A stretch of DNA of 10,279 nucleotides, taken from Bacillota bacterium. GTDB taxonomy: Bacteria; Bacillota; Bacilli; Alicyclobacillales; SLC66. This document shows positions 1 to 6,049 of the stretch, piece after piece. The stretch lies in assembly GCA_021821185.1 (NCBI GenBank), contig JAKACU010000061.1:1-10279 (forward strand). The letters are read 5' to 3'. How positions within the stretch are numbered: position 1 is the first letter of the stretch; the number at the start of each line of letters is the position of its first letter. A program made the position numbers and the translations under genes. The notes below the pieces were generated by a model. It was not told the origin of the DNA. It was given only the letters and a program-made list of their open reading frames with translations, and did not search any database.

Positions 1-1550
1 CCTTCACCGGGAAAATTTAAATATGAAGGATTGTCACACAATCGTTTGGGAAACGTCTCGGCCAGTTTTCCACATGGACTGTATGATCCAAAGATCAGGT
101 CAGCAACCGCTTCTCCTCCAGCTTGCCCCCCCAGGTATGCTTCGAGCACCCCTTGTACCTGATCGATCCAAGGCATTTCTACAGGTGACCCGTTGTGCAA
201 TACCACAACGACGTGTGGTTGCACCTCACTCACGGCTTCAATCAGCCGGGTATGCTGAGCGGGCAGAGCCATATGTTCGCGATCATAACCTTCTGATTCA
301 TACCGGTCAGGCAATCCCACGAACAGCAAAGCAACCTCTGCTTGCCTTGCCACGTTCTGTGCCTCTGTTATCAGTTGATCATTGCCTTCATCGCTGTTTT
401 GCAAGTAACCTTGCGCAAACAGTAACGCGTGATCGGCATCAACCATCGAGGATAGAGCACTCCACGCATCCGCCAAAAAAGTGGGCTCGATATGTGAACT
501 GCCGCCCCCTTGATAGCGCGGGCTTTTCGCAAAATCACCGATAACGGCAATTTTTTGTGAAGGTGACAGCGGCAAAACGCCGCCGTCATTTTTCAATAAG
601 ACCATGCTCTCGCGCGCTACTTTCCGTGCCAGTGCGTGGTGCGCTGTACGCTCATACTGGGCGCCATCTTTGTGTGCATCGACAGCGCGAAAAACAATCG
701 TCAAGAGTCGTTTAACCGCTTCGTCCAAAATTGACACCGGCAAGCGTCCGCTCATTACAGCGTCAAGAATTTCCTTATCGCCCACCCCTCCATTACCGGG
801 CATCTCAAGATCAAGTCCCGCCGCTAATCCTTTTTCCCTATCATTAACAGCTCCCCAATCCGATACGACAAATCCTTGAAAACCCCAATCATCACGCAGT
901 ATACGGTTTAACAGATAGTCGTTTTCGGAACAAAAACTGCCATTGACCTGATTGTACGCACACATGACGGTCCATGGTTGCGCTTCCTTAACGACATCTT
1001 CAAAACTTGCCAGATAAATTTCCCGCAGCGTTCTTTCATCAACCAGCGTGTCAATGGACAATCTGCGGTGTTCTTGATTGTTGACCGCAAAATGTTTTAA
1101 CGAGGTCCCAACACCTTGACTCTGTACGCCTTTTATATGGCTTTTAGCCATCTCGGAAGATAAATAAGGATCCTCGGAAAAATACTCAAAATTGCGTCCG
1201 CATAAAGGAGAACGCTTTATGTTGGCGGCTGGGCCGAGGATGATCGCCACATTCTCAGCTTGGCACTCTTCCCCAATGGCTTTTCCCACCTCTTCCAACA
1301 AAAAACGGTCCCACGAGCAAGCCATAGTGGCACCGGAGGGAAAGCACGTAGACGGTACGCTTTCAAAAATGCCAAGGTGATCGGAACCTGCTTTTTGTTT
1401 GCGCAGCCCGTGTGGTCCATCAGTCATCATGATTGAGGGAATGCCCAAGCGCGCTATGGGTTTCGTATGCCAAAAGTCCAGACCAGAACACAACCCAGCT
1501 TTTTCCTCCAGAGTCATTTGAACAAGTATGGCATCAATATCCCTATCCAT
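1..1550 (-). CDS. Glycoside hydrolase family 3 (beta-glycosidase), partial: C-terminus beyond left edge
   Basis: An open frame of 516 codons runs from ATG at 1550 off the left edge. It matches GH3 throughout. N-terminal TIM-barrel motifs are TDGPHGLR (about residues 43-50), [23 protein letters not shown] (106-128, substrate-binding region) and [10 protein letters not shown] (151-160). The catalytic nucleophile is Asp231 in FVVSDWGA. The alpha/beta sandwich domain starts near ESMVLLKND (314-322), and ESEGYDRE (418-425) carries the probable acid/base Glu420, by analogy with two-domain GH3 beta-glucosidases. There is no signal peptide, so the enzyme is probably cytoplasmic and acts on imported oligosaccharides. 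Known GH3 activities include beta-glucosidase, beta-xylosidase and alpha-arabinofuranosidase; the sequence does not settle which. The SD GGAGG (1561-1565) lies 10 nt from this ATG. A closer ATG at 1554 reads only three codons before TAG, so 1550 is the start. The missing part probably includes the fibronectin-III-like domain usual in this family. Confidence 0.93.
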   Translation of the reverse strand, partial: MDRDIDAILVQMTLEEKAGLCSGLDFWHTKPIARLGIPSIMMTDGPHGLRKQKAGSDHLGIFESVPSTCFPSGATMACSWDRFLLEEVGKAIGEECQAENVAIILGPAANIKRSPLCGRNFEYFSEDPYLSSEMAKSHIKGVQSQGVGTSLKHFAVNNQEHRRLSIDTLVDERTLREIYLASFEDVVKEAQPWTVMCAYNQVNGSFCSENDYLLNRILRDDWGFQGFVVSDWGAVNDREKGLAAGLDLEMPGNGGVGDKEILDAVMSGRLPVSILDEAVKRLLTIVFRAVDAHKDGAQYERTAHHALARKVARESMVLLKNDGGVLPLSPSQKIAVIGDFAKSPRYQGGGSSHIEPTFLADAWSALSSMVDADHALLFAQGYLQNSDEGNDQLITEAQNVARQAEVALLFVGLPDRYESEGYDREHMALPAQHTRLIEAVSEVQPHVVVVLHNGSPVEMPWIDQVQGVLEAYLGGQAGGEAVADLIFGSYSPCGKLAETFPKRLCDNPSYLNFPGE

Positions 1551-1582
1551 TCATTGTAGACCTCCACATTCTCATAATCTTC

Positions 1583-1602
1583 CATAAACTTACTTGTTTA
1601 TG
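1583..1602. promoter_or_regulatory. Inverted repeat upstream of the GH3 gene, possible operator
   Basis: CATAAAC (1583-1589) and GTTTATG (1596-1602) are perfect 7-bp inverted arms around a 6-bp centre. They lie between the terminator and the GH3 ribosome binding site, about 33 bp upstream of the start codon, in a gap of only 44 bp between terminator and SD. The size and symmetry fit a dimeric repressor site. No good -35/-10 pair could be read beside it, so which promoter it would control is unclear. It does not resemble the candidate AraR sites elsewhere in the window. Confidence 0.4.
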
Positions 1603-1608
1603 ATAACA

Positions 1609-1641
1609 CAAAAACCCTGCCACACAGCAGCAGGGTTTTTG
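1609..1641 (-). terminator. Intrinsic terminator ending the cytochrome operon
   Basis: A 12-bp perfect stem (1609-1620 with 1630-1641) encloses a 9-nt loop. The GC core is CCCTGC/GCAGGG, and A/T tracts form the stem base, so it has T-rich tails on both strands. It follows the stop codon of the 68-residue gene by about 20 nt on the minus strand and should separate the respiratory operon from the GH3 gene. It could work in both directions. Confidence 0.88.
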
Positions 1642-1661
1642 TAACTTGTCTTAAATTTGCT

Positions 1662-1868
1662 TTATGATGAACGCTGCCTGCGATAAGCCTGTTTAGCAGA
1701 CGCCAAGATATTTCCGGTCACCCAAATGCCTAGTAAAAGGATCGGTATTCCTGGTATCAATTGACCATACTGGTGTTCAATCGTTCCCGTATAGACAAGC
1801 CCCGTACCATAAATTCCTACCGCCAACGCGGCAATCCACAATACCCATAAGCGGATTCCTTTTAGCAT
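1662..1868 (-). CDS. Small two-helix membrane protein, function unknown
   Basis: A 68-residue protein that I do not recognise. Two hydrophobic segments (about 7-27 and 38-56) are joined by a short polar loop containing EHQYGQ. The C-terminus is basic (KQAYRRQRSS), so both ends are predicted to be cytoplasmic with a hairpin across the membrane. A good SD, GGAGG followed by TAAAGGTA, precedes ATG at 1868. It starts 20 nt after the stop of the cytochrome b C-terminal-like gene and is followed by the operon terminator, so it is the last gene of the respiratory operon. It may be an accessory subunit or assembly factor; that is inferred only from position. The clean SD and the tight spacing make a real gene likely. 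Confidence 0.75.
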   Translation of the reverse strand: MLKGIRLWVLWIAALAVGIYGTGLVYTGTIEHQYGQLIPGIPILLLGIWVTGNILASAKQAYRRQRSS

Positions 1869-1888
1869 TACCTTTACCTCCTGTCATT

Positions 1889-2962
1889 TTATTTATTGTC
1901 TTTACTATAACAGTTTGGCACGACACCAGGAGAAGCCGGCTCTCGCACACCACGGAATTCTTTATTGCACTCTGCTTGAAGAGGACATGTCGCACATGTC
2001 TTATTGTTCTCAAGCTCGCGGTACCAATCCTTCCAAATCACCCGGTGCACAGGCAATAGCCTTGGCACACGATTAAGCCCCGGTATAAACGGAACAAAGA
2101 TCAAAATGGCAAACAGGATTGCGACCGTGTAAGCAGCCATTTCATCTCCTGACGAGGATGTATTCCACGGTGGAATCTGATAGAAAAAGGTGTATGGTGT
2201 CAACCACCAAGGTCCGGGCATGGCTGTTTCGTCGTGGTTGATACCCCATTGTTCGCCGGACATGTCGATGTTATTGGCTATGGTATGAAGAGCAGATCCC
2301 TGCAAGAACAGCAGATCATCTTGCACATTCCAGCGATAAACTCCATTGTTGGTTTGCCGATCCAAGGCACCAGACAGTAAACCAGAACGCGCCAGGCTGA
2401 GTTCGTCTTGCATCAAGACCTGCACCGGGCCGTAATTGCCAGGTTTTACGACCACGGAACCATTGACCACTTGCGCGTTGTTTAACGCATTTTGCAAGTT
2501 CTGATCCCAGGTCTCTTGCTGTGTCGCTGACGCTGTTTGATAGGTATGAATAGCCGTACTCAGTGCTGTGTCATGACTTGCTGTGGCAAGCATGGTCAGC
2601 GGTTGAATCACATCAGCTTGCGCTGTTTGTACTGGGTACGGAATGCCCCACCAAGTCTGCGGCGAAAACCCGAAAACGGATTGGATGCTTTGCGCAGTGC
2701 CTTTCCACCCGTTGTTGTAAGGCGGTCCATAGGATGCAATGGAACCAGATCCGTCGAGATCTCCCAAAGCTGTTTGTTCAACGACTACAGGCTGACTCAA
2801 GGCGATCTGTTGGTTCGTTATTGCTGGTCGGTACGGTGCTTTCCAAATCGCTGCGACCACCAGAACCAGCACGGCTACGACCAAAAGACTGACAAAGCCC
2901 TCTTTGATAAGGTCAAATTCCTTGACGGGGAATCGTAAAGAATCACGATTGAATTTCCTCAT
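1889..2962 (-). CDS. Cytochrome b C-terminal-half (subunit IV-like) protein with large extracytoplasmic insertion and Cys-rich tail
   Basis: A 357-residue protein and probable partner of the cytochrome b6-like subunit encoded just upstream; ATG overlaps the upstream stop in an ATGA junction (4 nt). Residues 11-45 (FPVKEFDLIKEG, a helix at about 23-40, then APYRP) resemble the first helix and AP..P segment of cytochrome b C-terminal domains. Residues 252-308 (WWLTPYTFFYQIPPW, a helix at about 276-294, then PGLNRVPRLLPVHR) resemble the region from the PEWY motif to the end. Between them lie about 200 residues (50-250) absent from standard subunit IV (about 160 residues in total), predicted to sit outside the membrane. 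PEWY itself is missing: the local sequence is PGPWW with no Glu. The cytoplasmic tail has Cys323, Cys326, Cys332 and Cys351 (CxxCx5C...C), a possible metal or Fe-S site. The SD is a modest GGTGAG. Family assignment is by context and partial likeness; the insertion is unrecognised. Confidence 0.72.
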   Translation of the reverse strand: MRKFNRDSLRFPVKEFDLIKEGFVSLLVVAVLVLVVAAIWKAPYRPAITNQQIALSQPVVVEQTALGDLDGSGSIASYGPPYNNGWKGTAQSIQSVFGFSPQTWWGIPYPVQTAQADVIQPLTMLATASHDTALSTAIHTYQTASATQQETWDQNLQNALNNAQVVNGSVVVKPGNYGPVQVLMQDELSLARSGLLSGALDRQTNNGVYRWNVQDDLLFLQGSALHTIANNIDMSGEQWGINHDETAMPGPWWLTPYTFFYQIPPWNTSSSGDEMAAYTVAILFAILIFVPFIPGLNRVPRLLPVHRVIWKDWYRELENNKTCATCPLQAECNKEFRGVREPASPGVVPNCYSKDNK

Positions 2963-3573
2963 TTTTGCTCACCATCTTTTCCTACACGTGCACGATAGGG
3001 AGGTACAACACCCATTTTGCGCACGGCCACAAGATGCCAGCCTACCAGCACCAAGAGAATCGCCGGTAGCACAACAATATGCAAGCCATAGATTTGACCA
3101 TTGTTCAAGGCATTGAAAAACCCGTCCATACCGGCACCATTGAAGGCATCTTTACTTTGCACTTGATTCCACTGCGAGAAAAAATCTCCGCGCGATAAGT
3201 AGCCTGTGAAAGCGGTAATGACAGATAGGCCAAACGACAACGCACCAAGCACCCACGTGAAGCTGCGTCCTTCACGCCACGATCCCATGAAAAATTGCAC
3301 GACCAAATGCATCGTCATAAAGAAGAAAAATGCCTGCACACTCCAGAAGTGAATCGACCGAAAATAATCGCCTACGCCGGAAACTTGATACCACGTTGGT
3401 CCTTCCGCCGCCATGATAATGCCGGAAGCAATCACAACAACCAAACTGCTCAGCGTGAGTACACCAAAACTATAGACAAGAGAAGAAACATAGACAGGTT
3501 GTTCTGAAGGCAATAATTTATCCCAAGTCAATTGTTCCGATGCCCGAGTACGTATATTTCGTGTCCAGTTCAC
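2959..3573 (-). CDS. Cytochrome b6-like subunit (N-terminal four-helix half of split cytochrome b)
   Basis: A 204-residue membrane protein with four helices (about 30-52, 75-97, 105-126, 163-185). It would bind two b haems and form the core of a quinol-oxidising membrane complex. The four haem ligands are visible: His75 and His89 in helix B (14 apart), His165 and His180 in helix D (15 apart). The 15-residue spacing is typical of b6/Bacillus QcrB rather than mitochondrial cytochrome b. The segment LVYSFGVLT (32-40) aligns with FVYCFGG of QcrB/b6, but the Cys that binds haem c(n)/c(i) is Ser35, and there is no Cys anywhere in the protein. After GFTGYL-like AFTGYL the usual LPWD is replaced by SRGD. 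The start is GTG at 3573, overlapping the stop of the 38-residue gene; SD GGTGA lies 6 nt upstream. It overlaps the next gene by 4 nt. Identity as a cytochrome b is firm; the exact complex is not. Confidence 0.9.
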   Translation of the reverse strand: MNWTRNIRTRASEQLTWDKLLPSEQPVYVSSLVYSFGVLTLSSLVVVIASGIIMAAEGPTWYQVSGVGDYFRSIHFWSVQAFFFFMTMHLVVQFFMGSWREGRSFTWVLGALSFGLSVITAFTGYLSRGDFFSQWNQVQSKDAFNGAGMDGFFNALNNGQIYGLHIVVLPAILLVLVGWHLVAVRKMGVVPPYRARVGKDGEQK

Positions 3574-3686
3574 TTATGATCACCGCCTTTTTGATGAGGA
3601 TATTTCCCAATGACGAAAATCACGAAGACAATCAGCCAAAGGAAGCCGACTCCGTAATTGGGCCATGCATTCGCCATATCGACCAT
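3570..3686 (-). CDS. Small single-helix membrane protein heading the cytochrome b operon
   Basis: A 38-residue frame starting MVDMANAWPNYGVGF, with one hydrophobic segment (about 11-27) and a basic, His-containing tail (GKYPHQKGGDHK). The positive-inside rule predicts N-out, C-in. It ends in TGA overlapping the GTG start of the cytochrome b gene by 4 nt, the same overlap seen at the next gene junction, so translation is probably coupled. SD AAAGGAG lies 9 nt from the chosen ATG at 3686; an ATG at 3695 (41 residues) directly abuts the SD and is less likely. I do not recognise the family. By size, topology and position it resembles the one-helix small subunits of b6f complexes (PetG/L/N type), an analogy rather than homology. 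The frame is short, but the SD, overlap and hydrophobic pattern support a real gene. Confidence 0.68.
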   Translation of the reverse strand: MVDMANAWPNYGVGFLWLIVFVIFVIGKYPHQKGGDHK

Positions 3687-3743
3687 GCCAGCCATCTCCT
3701 TTCTGTGATTAAAGCCGCTTAATCTTTAAGAAATGAATAATAA

Positions 3744-3771
3744 ATTATATTAATTGGATGCTGAGAGCCAA
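3744..3771 (-). promoter_or_regulatory. Probable promoter of the cytochrome b operon
   Basis: On the minus strand a perfect -10 TATAAT (3744-3749) lies 16 bp downstream of TTGGCT (3766-3771), which matches four of six bases of the -35 consensus. The predicted start is about 50 nt upstream of the 38-residue gene and no other gene lies between them. Position supports it; the -35 is imperfect. Confidence 0.55.
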
Positions 3772-4022
3772 AATGATGGGCAATGGATTAACCATGCCCC
3801 TAAATTCACATTCATTCTTGCGGCTTCATCGATAGAATAAACGTACGGTAAGCTATTTACATGATGCATTCGGATTGAACCCATAGTTCATTACGACTAG
3901 TTACCTGAAGTTATATATAATGGAAACATCTCATATAAGATTTACCTTACAGTTTCTAGTGCCATTGTCATTGTTTTATAGTACCATTTTGTTGTGGGAT
4001 GTAAATATGATTAAACGCTATG

Positions 4023-4064
4023 TTTCAATTGTTTCAAGGTGATTCCACCGTTTTCAAGTTGAAA
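4023..4064. repeat. Cluster of TTTCAA repeats with a 13-bp palindrome
   Basis: TTTCAA occurs at 4023-4028, 4032-4037 and 4052-4057. The third copy is half of a perfect palindrome, TTTCAA-G-TTGAAA (4052-4064), ending 2 bp beyond the araM stop codon. The first two copies are 9 bp apart. It may be a protein-binding cluster or simple A/T-rich drift; function unknown. Confidence 0.4.
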
Positions 4065-4066
4065 TT

Positions 4067-5383
4067 TCATACGAATATACCTTCATACGAAATGCCCTGG
4101 TCTCGATAGAAGTCCAAAATCGTAAATCGAGAACGAATTTCATTGGCAAAAGCCGTCGCTTCTTGAAGCAAGTCGGACGAAATGGCGAGATACGGCGGCG
4201 AATTAGGAATATCCATGATGCACAGTGCTTTATGAGCACTCTGCATAAATTCATGGTCAACACTTAGAGACTTTAGAACTGCCTCTCCCGTCATTTGCGA
4301 CAAATTCACATGTATCATTCTTTCCTGCAACCACTTGGATTTCTGCCTTTGCTCCGAAATGATTTGTGGTGAAACATCTCCCCACCGCTTAACGGCTTCT
4401 TTCTCCCATTGCTTATCAACCACGTATTTGACAGGATCATGAAGTTTGTGGATCTGTGCCAAATGTTCATATAACTTCATTGTAAAATGCACAGCAAAAC
4501 CGACCTGCAATCCATGTGACCCATAAGGACGAATCCCACGATACGCACAGAAATCCCAATAATGCGAAAGGTGGTGTTCCGACCCACTCGCTGGCCGAGA
4601 ATTCGTCATCATGGCCATTGCAACGCCAGACGATAGCAGACCAACAAATAATTCCTCTATCACGTCGACACGGCGGCTAAGAAATTGATGTGCATATTGC
4701 ACACAATAGTACAAGGATTCATTAACCATCGTGTATGCCTCATCACACCAATCCTCATCGTAAAGCATGGTTGCCAATTTCCAATCCAAAAGGGAGGTAA
4801 CTTTACCAACTAGATCACCAAAACCAGCTTGAATCAATTCCAAAGGCGCTTCTGACAACACAGTAGAATCGGCAAAAATCGCAAGTGGTGCATGAGCGGT
4901 TTTGGTAACTTTCACACCCTGAAGTTGCAACGCAGCGATGGTAGAAGCATAACCATCCACAGATGGAGCCGTTGGCACTGCTAGAAAAGGACACCCGTAA
5001 AGAAAGCTTGCGTAACGAGTTATATCCGTAATCGTACCGCTACCGACAGCAATCATGAGATCTGGTTGAGCTTTGGCAATCGCCGTTTTGGCCCGATCAA
5101 TTGCTATTTCATCAGCGATCAAATGATCATTATCACTAAAACAAAGCTCACTAACTCGATAACCCTCGCTGGAGACAAGCCAATCAAAAACTAAATTGCC
5201 GAGTACGCGTTTGGTGTTGCCATCATCGACAATAAGCAGAGAGTGAAAATGATGCATCCGAATAAAATCTTCCATTGTTTGTAATATATCTTGTCCAAGG
5301 GAAATACGTTCAATAGGCACGTGGTGCGTATGGCCACACGAACATTCGATTTGCTTATTGAGGTACTTATCAAATCTAGGCAC
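4067..5383 (-). CDS. araM: AraM-like sn-glycerol-1-phosphate dehydrogenase
   Basis: A 438-residue protein of the iron-containing alcohol dehydrogenase / glycerol dehydrogenase superfamily, EgsA/AraM branch. Characterised members reduce dihydroxyacetone phosphate to sn-glycerol-1-phosphate with NAD(P)H; the Bacillus subtilis enzyme uses nickel. Visible motifs are the nucleotide-binding GSGTITD (114-120), VPTAPSVDGYAS (136-147), and probable metal ligands Asp190 (GFGDLVGK), His270 (PASGSEH) and His290 (GSHGLQ). It is longer than B. subtilis AraM (about 394 residues), partly through an N-terminal segment, ECSCGHTHHVPI (13-24), that looks like a metal site. The start is GTG at 5383 with SD AAAGGA 9 nt upstream; an ATG inside the SD reads five codons and stops. 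It is the third gene of araBDM, 18 nt after araD. B. subtilis also keeps araM among the arabinose genes, though its role in arabinose use is unexplained. Confidence 0.9.
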   Translation of the reverse strand: MPRFDKYLNKQIECSCGHTHHVPIERISLGQDILQTMEDFIRMHHFHSLLIVDDGNTKRVLGNLVFDWLVSSEGYRVSELCFSDNDHLIADEIAIDRAKTAIAKAQPDLMIAVGSGTITDITRYASFLYGCPFLAVPTAPSVDGYASTIAALQLQGVKVTKTAHAPLAIFADSTVLSEAPLELIQAGFGDLVGKVTSLLDWKLATMLYDEDWCDEAYTMVNESLYYCVQYAHQFLSRRVDVIEELFVGLLSSGVAMAMMTNSRPASGSEHHLSHYWDFCAYRGIRPYGSHGLQVGFAVHFTMKLYEHLAQIHKLHDPVKYVVDKQWEKEAVKRWGDVSPQIISEQRQKSKWLQERMIHVNLSQMTGEAVLKSLSVDHEFMQSAHKALCIMDIPNSPPYLAISSDLLQEATAFANEIRSRFTILDFYRDQGISYEGIFV

Positions 5384-5401
5384 GCCGACACATCCTTTTG
5401 C

Positions 5402-6049
5402 TTATTGCCCATAATGATTTTTATATTGACGATATCCCCGTGCAACTTCTTCGTCAGGAATCTCCGAAGGCTCACCTAATAGGTACGCCAAATGTACCGT
5501 CTTGGCCACATCCTCCGCTATAACCGCCGCCTTAAAGGCTTGCTCAGGCGACGATCCTATCGTAAATACACCATGATTCCTCATTAAGATCGCAGGGGAC
5601 TCACCAATATGTTCTACCACCGCGCGGCCGATCCCTTCATCCCCAATTGACACATAGGGACCTATAGGTATAGGACCACCGAACTCATCGGCGATAGCCG
5701 TTAAAATGACGGAAATAGGACGACCAAGCGCCGCAAAACTTGTGGCATAATTACTGTGGGTATGAACCACACCAAATACGTCATTGCGGTGCTTGTAAAT
5801 ATAAACATGTGTCTTCGTATCTACGGACGGTTTGAGATGACCTTCCACGACATTGCCTTCTAGGTCTACCACCACCATGTCATCAGGTGTCATGTCCCGA
5901 TACGCAACTCCACTTGGCTTGATTACGACAAACCCAGACTCTGGATCTCGTCCACTTACATTTCCGCTCGTCATTGTGACTAAGCCTTGAAGCGGAAGTT
6001 CACAATTTAATTCGCAAATTCTCCTTCGAAGTTCCTCAAGCATGATCAT
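5402..6049 (-). CDS. araD: L-ribulose-5-phosphate 4-epimerase
   Basis: A 215-residue class II aldolase/epimerase that converts L-ribulose-5-phosphate to D-xylulose-5-phosphate, the last step before the pentose phosphate pathway. Motifs: SGNVSGRD (28-35) and KPSG (44-47) for phosphate binding; SVDTKTH (75-81) with Asp77; HTHSNYATSF with His96 and His98; RNHG with His159 as third zinc ligand; Asp121; and the C-terminal HYGQ whose Tyr213 matches the catalytic Tyr of E. coli AraD. The frame extends further upstream, but the SD GGAGGGG (6053-6059) lies 5 nt from ATG 6049 and 11 nt from ATG 6043. Family members often begin MLEEL-like, which would favour 6043; either is possible. The start lies inside the end of araB (14-nt overlap), implying translational coupling. 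It is slightly shorter than E. coli AraD (231). Confidence 0.94.
   Translation of the reverse strand: MIMLEELRRRICELNCELPLQGLVTMTSGNVSGRDPESGFVVIKPSGVAYRDMTPDDMVVVDLEGNVVEGHLKPSVDTKTHVYIYKHRNDVFGVVHTHSNYATSFAALGRPISVILTAIADEFGGPIPIGPYVSIGDEGIGRAVVEHIGESPAILMRNHGVFTIGSSPEQAFKAAVIAEDVAKTVHLAYLLGEPSEIPDEEVARGYRQYKNHYGQ

Larger units (their letters stand above)
3696..4066. other. Intergenic region between araM and the cytochrome operon
   Basis: About 370 bp of A/T-rich sequence with no convincing gene. It holds the probable cytochrome operon promoter near its left end and a cluster of TTTCAA repeats just beyond the araM stop. A 39-codon minus-strand frame (3750-3869) lacks an SD and overlaps the promoter elements. 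No strong terminator follows araM: the best hairpin has only four paired bases in GGTG/CACC and no T-tract. Confidence 0.6.

Noticed and set aside
23..544. Plus-strand frame of 173 codons at the left end
   Set aside because: It lies opposite the GH3 frame, which carries intact family motifs over the whole stretch.
1548..1554. Overlapping ATGAATGG starts at GH3 as a regulatory mini-frame
   Set aside because: The nearer ATG reads three codons and stops. Similar decoy ATGs lie at araR and araM, and short overlaps like these occur easily by chance.
2537..2938. Plus-strand frame of 133 codons inside the cytochrome genes
   Set aside because: It lies opposite a gene with clear membrane-protein features, has no SD and no recognisable domain; it is an antisense shadow.
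3750..3869. A 39-codon minus-strand frame starting MHHVNSLPYVYSIDEAARM
   Set aside because: No ribosome binding site, and it overlaps the likely -35/-10 of the cytochrome operon. The sequence looks protein-like for a short stretch, so a gene remnant is possible, but I cannot name a source.
4038..4050. GGTG/CACC hairpin after araM as a terminator
   Set aside because: Only four paired bases plus a bulge, and no T-tract follows.
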